The translations under genes and the position numbers were made by a program. From NCBI RefSeq assembly GCF_000522985.1, contig NZ_CP007128.1, positions 5,068,220 to 5,132,219 on the forward strand: a stretch of DNA of 64,000 nt, given 5' to 3'. The stretch is from Gemmatirosa kalamazoonensis (GTDB lineage: Bacteria > Gemmatimonadota > Gemmatimonadetes > Gemmatimonadales > Gemmatimonadaceae). A model generated the notes under the pieces. That model saw only the letters and a program-made list of their open reading frames with translations. It did no database searches and was not told the origin of the DNA. Below, in pieces: positions 58,115-64,000 of the stretch (positions are counted from its first letter, which is position 1; every line of letters begins with the position of its first letter).

Positions 58115-60526
58115 ATGACCCACGCAGACACCTCCGTCGCCGGTGACCGAACGTCGTTCGGCAGCTTCGATCTCGGACTCGAGGACGACACCCCGGCCCC
58201 GCCCGCCACGCCGGTCCGCGTCCGGACCCTCGGCGTCGTCGGCGCCGGCACCATGGGGAGCGGGATCGCCGCGCTCGCCGCGTCCGCCGGCATCCCCGTC
58301 GTGCTGCTCGACGTCGCCGCCCAGGGACCCGACCGCAGCGCCGTCGCGAAGAGCGCCGTCCAGAAGGGGCTGAAAGCGAAGCCCGCCCCGTTCATGGACA
58401 CCGACCGCGCGGCGCTCATCCGCACCGGCAACATCGACGACGACCTCGCGCTGCTCGCCGACTGCGACCTCGTCGTCGAGGCGATCATCGAGCAGCCGGC
58501 GCCGAAGCAGGCGCTGTTCGAGAAGCTCGAGGCGATCGTGAAGCCGACCGCCATCGTCGCGTCGAACACCTCGGGGATCCCGATGACGGTGCTGACGCAG
58601 GGACGCGGCGCGCGCTTCCGGCAGCGGTTCCTCGGCACGCACTTCTTCGCGCCGCCGCGCTACATGCACCTGCTCGAGATCATCCCGGGCCCGGAGACGG
58701 ACCAGTCGGTGATCGACGCGGTGCGCGCCTTCGGCGAGCGCGTGTTGGGCAAGGGGATCGTGCTGTGCAAGGACGTGCCGGGCTTTATCGCGAATCGGCT
58801 CGGCGTGTACGGCATGGTGCACACGATCCAGCTCATGGAGCGCTTCGGCCTCACGATCGACGAGGTGGATGCGCTCACCGGTCCCGTGCTCGGCCGCCCG
58901 AAGTCGGCGACGTTCCGCACCGCCGACCTGTCCGGTGTCGACGTCATCAAGCACGTGAGCGCGGGGCTCGCCGAGTCCACTGGCGAGGACTTCGCGCTGC
59001 CCGCGTGGGTGCACCGCATGGTCGACGAGAAGAAGCTCGGCGACAAGACCGGCGGTGGGTTCTACAAGAAGGTCGGCAAGGACATCCTCACGTTCGACCG
59101 CGAGACGAACGACTACGCGCCGCAGCAGAAGGTCGAGTCGCCGGAGCTGAAGGCGGCGGGCAAGACGCCGCTCGCGCAGCGCGGCGCGGCGCTGAAGGAG
59201 CTCCCGGGCAAGTACGGCGATTTCCTCCGCACGCTCCTCGTCGACAGCGCGCACTACACGCTGGAGCGATCGCCCGAGCTCGCGTTCGACGTGCCGAGCG
59301 TGGACCGCGCGATGGAGTGGGGCTACGGCCACGAGGCGGGCCCGTTCCGGCTCATGGACGCGCTGGGCCTCGACTGGCTGAAGCAGGAGTTCATCAAGGC
59401 CGGCTACTCGGTGCCCGCGCTGCTCACGCAGGCGCACGGGAGCTTCTATCGGCAGACGCCTAACGGCGAGGAGGTGCTCGGCTTCGACGGCCGATATGCG
59501 CCGGTGCCGGAGATCGCTGGCAACCTCCGCCTCGCCGCCGTCGCTGCGCGGCCGAACGCGATCCTCGAGCAGAACGACGGCGCGCGGCTGCTCGACCTCG
59601 GCGACGGCGTCGCGCTGCTCGAGTTCCGCGGCAAGGCGAACGCGATCTCGTCGAAGGTGCTCGACCTGCTGTGGACGTCGCTCGAGCGCATCGACCGCGA
59701 CGGCATGGCGGGCCTCGTGATCGGCAACGACGACCCGCGCACGTTCAGCGCCGGCGCCGACCTCGCCGAGTCGAGCGGCGCCGTGATCGCGGGCATGTGG
59801 GACGTCATCGACCAGGCGATCGCGCGCTTCCAGAACAGCACGCAGGCCATTCGCTACGCGCCGTTCCCCGTCGTCGTCGCGCCGGCCGGGCTCACGCTGG
59901 GCGGCGGATGCGAGTTCGCGCTGCACAGCGATCTCGTGCAGGCGCACGCGGAGCTGTACATGGGGCTCGTCGAGGCGGGCGTCGGGCTGCTGCCGGGCGG
60001 CGGCGGGTGCAAGGAGCTGCTGTTCCGCTTCATGGGCGACCTCGCGCCGTACGAGGAGGCCGACCCGTTCGAGGCCGTCAAGCGCGCGTTCAAGCTCATC
60101 GCCACCGCGCAAACGTCGACGAGCGCGCTCGAGGCCCGGAAGCTCGGCCTGCTGCGCGCGAGCGACCGCATCTCCATGAACCGCGACCATCAGATCGCCG
60201 ACGCGAAGCAGCGCGTGCTCGACCTCGCGCCCGGCTACGTGCCGCCGGCGCCGCGCACGGTGCGCGCGTTAGGCACCGAGGGGCTCGGCAATCTCCGCTA
60301 CGCGCTGTTCTCGTTCCGCGAGGGCGGCTACGCGTCGGAGCACGATGCCGTGATCGGGGAGCGCATCGCGCGCGTGCTGTGCGGCGGCGACGGTCCGCCC
60401 CGCGTGGTGAGCGAGCAGGACATCCTCGACCTCGAGCGCGAGGCGTTCCTGTCGCTGCTCGGCAACGAGAAGACGCAGGAGCGGATCATGTACACGCTCA
60501 AGACCGGGAAGCCCCTTCGCAATTGA
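58115..60526 (+). CDS. 3-hydroxyacyl-CoA dehydrogenase / enoyl-CoA hydratase, FadN-like
   Basis: 803 residues. The dehydrogenase part comes first (NAD loop LGVVGAGTMGSGIAALAAS; ASNTSGIP; FLGTHFFAPPRYMHLLEIIP), two C-terminal dehydrogenase domains follow, and the hydratase part is at the end (NDDPRTFSAGADLAES for oxyanion binding, GLTLGGGCEFALHSD). This order is that of FadN rather than FadB/FadJ. It performs the two middle steps of fatty-acid beta-oxidation. It is paired with the thiolase behind it; a foldback repeat lies between. Confidence 0.93.
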   Translation: MTHADTSVAGDRTSFGSFDLGLEDDTPAPPATPVRVRTLGVVGAGTMGSGIAALAASAGIPVVLLDVAAQGPDRSAVAKSAVQKGLKAKPAPFMDTDRAALIRTGNIDDDLALLADCDLVVEAIIEQPAPKQALFEKLEAIVKPTAIVASNTSGIPMTVLTQGRGARFRQRFLGTHFFAPPRYMHLLEIIPGPETDQSVIDAVRAFGERVLGKGIVLCKDVPGFIANRLGVYGMVHTIQLMERFGLTIDEVDALTGPVLGRPKSATFRTADLSGVDVIKHVSAGLAESTGEDFALPAWVHRMVDEKKLGDKTGGGFYKKVGKDILTFDRETNDYAPQQKVESPELKAAGKTPLAQRGAALKELPGKYGDFLRTLLVDSAHYTLERSPELAFDVPSVDRAMEWGYGHEAGPFRLMDALGLDWLKQEFIKAGYSVPALLTQAHGSFYRQTPNGEEVLGFDGRYAPVPEIAGNLRLAAVAARPNAILEQNDGARLLDLGDGVALLEFRGKANAISSKVLDLLWTSLERIDRDGMAGLVIGNDDPRTFSAGADLAESSGAVIAGMWDVIDQAIARFQNSTQAIRYAPFPVVVAPAGLTLGGGCEFALHSDLVQAHAELYMGLVEAGVGLLPGGGGCKELLFRFMGDLAPYEEADPFEAVKRAFKLIATAQTSTSALEARKLGLLRASDRISMNRDHQIADAKQRVLDLAPGYVPPAPRTVRALGTEGLGNLRYALFSFREGGYASEHDAVIGERIARVLCGGDGPPRVVSEQDILDLEREAFLSLLGNEKTQERIMYTLKTGKPLRN

Positions 60527-60530
60527 TATC

Positions 60531-60610
60531 GAGCGGGGAGCGTGGAGCGTGGAGCGGGGAGCGCGCATTCCTCCACGTTCCACGCTCCACACTCCCCGCT
60601 CCACGCTCAC
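60531..60610. repeat. Foldback repeat (7-bp units) between the beta-oxidation genes
   Basis: GAGCGGG/GAGCGTG units (60531-60563) face CTCCACG units (60571-60610). This is the same family as the copies inside the Eco57I-type gene and gspE, here intergenic. It ends just before the ribosome site TTGGAGGAAC of the thiolase gene. Confidence 0.9.
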
Positions 60611-60624
60611 TTGGAGGAACGACG

Positions 60625-61797
60625 ATGGACGCAGTGATCCTCTCCGCGGTGCGTACCGCGGTGGCGAAGGGCAAGGCCGATGGGGCGCTGGCAAAGGCGG
60701 GCGTGCTGCCGATCGACATCTCGGCGCTCGTCATGCGCGAGGCCGTCGGGCGCGCCGGCGTCGACGTCGCCGCGGTGGACGACGTGATCTGGGGGTGCGC
60801 GATGCCCGAGGCGTCGCAGGGGCTCAACGTGGCACGCAACGCCGCGCTCGCGGCCGGCCTCCCCGTCGACGCATCGGCGGCGACCATCAATCGCTTCTGC
60901 TCCTCCGGGCTGCAGAGCGTCGCGTCGGCCGCGCAGGCGGTGCTGAGCGGCATGCAGGACGTCGTGCTCGCCGGGGGCGTGGAGATGATGTCGCAGGTGC
61001 CGATGTCGGGCTACCACACGCGCCTCCACCCCGAGCTCACCGAGAGCTACATCGGCATGGGCTACACGGCGGAGCGCGTGGCCGAGCGCTACGGCGTGAG
61101 CCGCGAGGACCAGGATCGCTTCGCGTACGAGAGCCAGCAGAAGGCCGCGCGCGCGCTCGCCGCGAACGCGTTCGGCGACCAGATCGTGCCGGTGCCGGTG
61201 AAGCACGTCGCGTGGCGCGGCGCGGAGAAGACGGTCACGGAGAGCACGTTCGACCGCGACGAGCTGCCACGCACCGACACGACGCTGGACGGGCTCGCGA
61301 AGCTCAAGCCGGCGTTCAAGAACGGCGGCACCGTCACCGCCGGCAACGCGAGCCCGTACTCCGACGGCGCCGCGGCGCTCGTCGTGACGTCGCGCGCCAA
61401 GGCCGAGCAGCTCGGGGCCCGCCCGCTCGCGCGGCTCGTGACGTTCGCCGTGGCCGGCATCGACCCCGACGTCATGGGCGTGGGCCCGATCAACGCGATC
61501 CCGAAGGCGCTGAAGAAGGCCGGGATGACGCTCGCCGACATCGACCTCATCGAGTTCAACGAGGCGTTCGCCGCGCAGGCGGTGGCGGTCGCGCGGCACG
61601 TCGGCATGGACATGGACCGCGTGAACGTGAACGGCGGCGCGATCGCGCTCGGCCATCCGTTAGGCGCCACGGGATCGAAGCTCTCGGTGCAACTCATTCA
61701 CGAGCTGCGCAGGCGCGGCGGCGGCGTGGGGATGGTGACGATGTGCGTCGGCGGCGGCATGGGCGCCGCCGGGATCTACGAGGTGTATCCGGCCTGA
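60625..61797 (+). CDS. fadA: Thiolase, acetyl-CoA acyltransferase
   Basis: 390 residues. The nucleophile Cys is in NRFCSSGLQSV (about residue 92), the second Cys in MVTMCVGGGMGAAG, with NEAFAAQ and GGAIALGHPLGATGS. It releases acetyl-CoA from 3-ketoacyl-CoA as the last beta-oxidation step. GGAGG at 60612-60616 precedes ATG 60625. It is co-directional with the FadN-like gene. Confidence 0.93.
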   Translation: MDAVILSAVRTAVAKGKADGALAKAGVLPIDISALVMREAVGRAGVDVAAVDDVIWGCAMPEASQGLNVARNAALAAGLPVDASAATINRFCSSGLQSVASAAQAVLSGMQDVVLAGGVEMMSQVPMSGYHTRLHPELTESYIGMGYTAERVAERYGVSREDQDRFAYESQQKAARALAANAFGDQIVPVPVKHVAWRGAEKTVTESTFDRDELPRTDTTLDGLAKLKPAFKNGGTVTAGNASPYSDGAAALVVTSRAKAEQLGARPLARLVTFAVAGIDPDVMGVGPINAIPKALKKAGMTLADIDLIEFNEAFAAQAVAVARHVGMDMDRVNVNGGAIALGHPLGATGSKLSVQLIHELRRRGGGVGMVTMCVGGGMGAAGIYEVYPA

Positions 61798-61807
61798 CCG
61801 TCGGGAG

Positions 61808-62413
61808 CTACGGCCGCCGGCGACCGAGCGCGTCGGCGGCCCGCGTCACCGCCGCCTCCGGCGCCACGCCCGCGAGGATCTCCCGGTCCACCGCCGCGGT
61901 GAGCGCCACGTAGTCCGCCGCCGGCACGCCGCGGGCCGCGAGTCGACGCACCGCGCCCACCGCGACGTCGGGCGGCGCGCCGCGCGACACGAGGTCGGCC
62001 ACCGCGCCTAACGGCACCGCCAGCGGCTGCGCGCCGCCGTGCGCCGCGTGGGCCTCGGCGACCCGGCGCAGCGCGTCGCGGTCCACGCCGAGCCTGAGGG
62101 CCGCAGCGCCGGCGACGAGCGCATCGGCCGACGCGCCGGCGCCGAGCACCCCGCGCGCCGTCCCCAGCTCGCCGACGAGCTTGCGCACCGCGGCGACGAT
62201 CCGCGCGTCGTCGGCGCCCTTCAGCACGCCCTCCGCCGCCTTGTCGTAGAGCGGCGCGAGCGGGAGCCCGACGGCGCGCGCCGAGTCGCCGAGCGCCGCG
62301 AGCGCGGCGCGTGCCGCCGGCTGCACGCGCGCCGGCCACTCGCTCGACGGTGCGGGCTGCGCCGCGGCGGTGGAGCACGCGACCAGCAGCGCGAGGCCTA
62401 ACGCGCGCCTCAC
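61808..62413 (-). CDS. Secreted helical hypothetical protein, third gene of the sigma operon
   Basis: 201 residues with a signal peptide (ALGLALLVACSTAAAQ; the LLVACS segment could also be a lipobox). The rest is Ala-rich and helical (AALAALGDSARAVGLPLAPL, YDKAAEGVLKGADDARIVAA) with no known motif. The GTG start overlaps the anti-sigma stop (GTGA at 62410-62413), so it is made with it. Its role in the sigma system is unknown. Confidence 0.75.
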   Translation of the reverse strand: MRRALGLALLVACSTAAAQPAPSSEWPARVQPAARAALAALGDSARAVGLPLAPLYDKAAEGVLKGADDARIVAAVRKLVGELGTARGVLGAGASADALVAGAAALRLGVDRDALRRVAEAHAAHGGAQPLAVPLGAVADLVSRGAPPDVAVGAVRRLAARGVPAADYVALTAAVDREILAGVAPEAAVTRAADALGRRRP

Positions 62414-62967
62414 GACGACCCCCCGACGAGCACCACGGAGCTCGGCGCGCCGAAGTCGTCGTCGGCCGTGCGCGGCGCCGCCGGATCCGCGCGCAGCCCG
62501 CCGTCGACGACGAACCCGTAGACGTGGCGGCCCGGCGACAGCGGCACGCGCACCTCCCACGTCCGCCCATCGGGGCTCGCGCGCAGCGGCGTCGCGGCAG
62601 GGTCCCACCGGTTGAAGTCGCCCACGAGCGCCACCCGCGTCGCGCCGGGCGCGATCAGCGCGAAGCGCACCACCGTCGGTGCGGCGGCGGCGGCGGCCGG
62701 TACGCGCGCCACGGTCGGTGCCGCGTCGCGGCGCAGCGCCCACCATGCGGCGCCCGCGCCTAACGCCATGCATGCGAGCCCCGCCGCGACCGCCGCGAGC
62801 GGCGCCACGCTCCACCGGCGTGCTCGGCGCGGCGCCCGCGTCGCCACGATCTCGCGCAGCAGCGCCTCGCGCCACGCCGCGCGCACAGGCGGCGGCTCGC
62901 GCAGGGCGCGCACGTGCGCGCGCAGCGCCGCGGGCAGCTCGTCGCCGTCGTCGTGCTCAGTCCACAC
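62410..62967 (-). CDS. Putative membrane anti-sigma factor with glycogen-binding-like (CBM48/AMPK1) domain
   Basis: 185 residues. A cytoplasmic N-terminus (about 1-50) without a clear zinc motif, a membrane helix (VAAGLACMALGAGAAWWAL, about 55-78), and a periplasmic CBM48/AMPK1-like beta-sandwich (VRFALIAPGATRVALVGDFN, RWDP, WEVRVPLSPGRHVYGFVVDG). It overlaps the ECF sigma gene by 11 bases, which fits an anti-sigma role. A carbohydrate-binding-like domain as sensor part is unusual. Confidence 0.72.
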   Translation of the reverse strand: MWTEHDDGDELPAALRAHVRALREPPPVRAAWREALLREIVATRAPRRARRWSVAPLAAVAAGLACMALGAGAAWWALRRDAAPTVARVPAAAAAAPTVVRFALIAPGATRVALVGDFNRWDPAATPLRASPDGRTWEVRVPLSPGRHVYGFVVDGGLRADPAAPRTADDDFGAPSSVVLVGGSS

Positions 62968-63496
62968 CGGACACCTCCCGGAGCAACCGTTGCAGCCGCT
63001 CGCACGCCCGCTTCACGCGCATCTTCAGCGCCGACACGCCGACCCCCGTCGCTGCGGCCATCTCGTCGTAGCTCAGTTGCTCCACGTGCTTCAGCAGGAA
63101 CGCCTCGCGCTGCGCCGGCTCGAGCGCCTCGAGCGCGAGCTCCAGCTCGAGCCGCGCCTCGCTCGCGCCGGCGTCCGGCTCCACGAACGCCATGTCCATC
63201 GCCACCGCGTCGTGCACGAACCGGCGGCGTCGACGCCCGCGCCGCATCGCGGCGGTGCGGCAGCGGTTCACGAGGATCGCGAACAGCCACGCGCGGAACG
63301 TCTCGCGCGGCTCGTAGCGGTCGAGCGAACGATACGCGCGCACGAACGCCTCCTGTACCGCGTCCTCCGCGTCGGCCGTGTCGCCGAGCATCCGCGCGGC
63401 GAAGCGCAGGCACGCCGGGGAGTGTCGGTCCACCAGCGCGGTGAACGCGCGCGAGTCGCCGTCGAGCGCGCGGCGGACGAGCAGGTCGTCGGTCAT
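62957..63496 (-). CDS. ECF-type RNA polymerase sigma factor (second)
   Basis: About 179 residues from ATG 63496 (another start is at 63511). Region 2 is FTALVDRHSPACLRFAARML...EDAVQEAFVRAYRSL, and region 4 is LEPAQREAFLLKHVEQLSYD, EMAAATGVGVSALKMRVKRA. An unusual RRGRRRRR run lies between. It is followed by the overlapping anti-sigma gene and preceded by a CBM48-like gene in the same direction. Confidence 0.93.
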   Translation of the reverse strand: MTDDLLVRRALDGDSRAFTALVDRHSPACLRFAARMLGDTADAEDAVQEAFVRAYRSLDRYEPRETFRAWLFAILVNRCRTAAMRRGRRRRRFVHDAVAMDMAFVEPDAGASEARLELELALEALEPAQREAFLLKHVEQLSYDEMAAATGVGVSALKMRVKRACERLQRLLREVSGVD

Positions 63497-63545
63497 GGTC
63501 CGCGCGTGCAACCCCGCGTCGGCGCGCCCGCGTCACACGGGCCGT

Positions 63546-64000
63546 TCACGGCACCACCAGCACGCCGGCGGAGCCGTCGAAGTCGTCGGCGACGCGCGCG
63601 AGCCCGGGCGGCGCCGTCCATGCGTCGCCGTCGACGCGGATGCTGACGCGGTGCGTTCCCGGCGCGATGGGCAGCACGACCTCCCACACGTCGGCGCCGC
63701 CGCGCTGCATCGACACCGGCCGCCACTTCGTGAAGTCGCCCGACAGCTCCACGACGCGCGCCGCGGGCACGCGCACGCGCAGCGTGTACTGCCCGCGCTC
63801 CGTCGCCGGCGCGAGCGCGAACGCCGCCGCCGCGGGCCGCACCGACGGCGGGAGCGCCGGCCGCTGGAACAGGCCCGACGAGAGCCGCACGCCGAGCGAC
63901 GCGTAGCGCGCGCGTCCCACCGCCGGCGACGGCGCGCCGGAGAGCAGCGCCGCGAGATCCACCGCCGGCGGACGCGTGCCGGCCCCGAACGTGACCGCCG
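63546..64000 (-). CDS. C-terminal part of a protein with a glycogen-binding-like domain, runs off the right edge
   Basis: At least 151 residues are visible, the frame remaining open to the window end. The C-terminal 90 residues form a CBM48/AMPK1-like sandwich: YTLRVRVPAARVVELSGDFT, KWRPV, WEVVLPIAPGTHRVSIRVDG. It is closely related in pattern to the domain of the anti-sigma two genes later. It ends 50 bases before the sigma start, and all four genes point the same way. Confidence 0.72.
   Translation of the reverse strand, partial: AVTFGAGTRPPAVDLAALLSGAPSPAVGRARYASLGVRLSSGLFQRPALPPSVRPAAAAFALAPATERGQYTLRVRVPAARVVELSGDFTKWRPVSMQRGGADVWEVVLPIAPGTHRVSIRVDGDAWTAPPGLARVADDFDGSAGVLVVP

Overview
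The window is very GC-rich (about 73% by eye) and densely coded. Large TonB-dependent receptors, zinc-finger anti-sigma factors, DUF4097 proteins, a PEP-CTERM protein, GTGA stop/start overlaps and many small envelope proteins fit a soil-type, diderm heterotroph. My best guess is the phylum Gemmatimonadota. That placement is inference from gene style; there is no rRNA gene here, and I recognise no tRNA, CRISPR array, transposase or prophage.

Layout. 1-5 kb: the edge of a possible ABC permease, a holin-X-like membrane protein, a MarR-GNAT fusion, and a manganese operon (mntH, small membrane protein, universal stress protein, MntR/DtxR regulator) with palindromes upstream of mntH. 5-10 kb: a very large TonB-dependent receptor and a translationally coupled secreted propeller-like protein. 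10-15 kb: Nudix, rhodanese, LD-carboxypeptidase, a Ser-rich disordered protein, a family 2 glycosyltransferase and a MarR regulator, ending at a 36-copy perfect 10-bp tandem repeat. 15-19 kb: a hypothetical gene and a solitary Eco57I-type restriction-modification protein. 19-23 kb: an ECF sigma / anti-sigma pair followed by three DUF4097 paralogues. 23-32 kb: Bax-inhibitor protein, pterin dehydratase, PEP-CTERM protein, MoxR/VWA (NorQ/NorD-like) pair, MFS exporter, M28 peptidase, small membrane protein and a DUF411 protein. 33-44 kb: two outer-membrane barrel paralogues, an L,D-transpeptidase, HrpB helicase, glyoxalase, FRG protein, MBL hydrolase and a cupredoxin lipoprotein. 43-46 kb: a DUF1501/DUF1800 pair. 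46-55 kb: a ten-gene type II secretion operon, gspHIJKLMCDEF, without gspG. 55-62 kb: MaoC, DinB, a TrpF-like protein, and a beta-oxidation pair (FadN-like plus thiolase). 62-64 kb: a second ECF sigma / anti-sigma operon in which the anti-sigma and an upstream partial gene both carry glycogen-binding-like domains.

The most unusual content lies between and inside the genes. (1) The octamer CGTTAGGC/GCCTAACG occurs about 45 times where about two are expected, in both orientations, in genes, at starts and stops, and in terminator hairpins. (2) Foldback elements made of short tandem units (periods 7, 8 or 9 bp) arranged as inverted repeats occur about eight times. Three of them lie in frame inside genes (the Eco57I methylase and twice in gspE), much like Rickettsia palindromic elements. 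(3) Two further families of dispersed palindromes and a composite nested palindrome fill intergenic spaces.

Many adjacent genes overlap as GTGA, so translational coupling is widespread, most clearly in the type II secretion operon.
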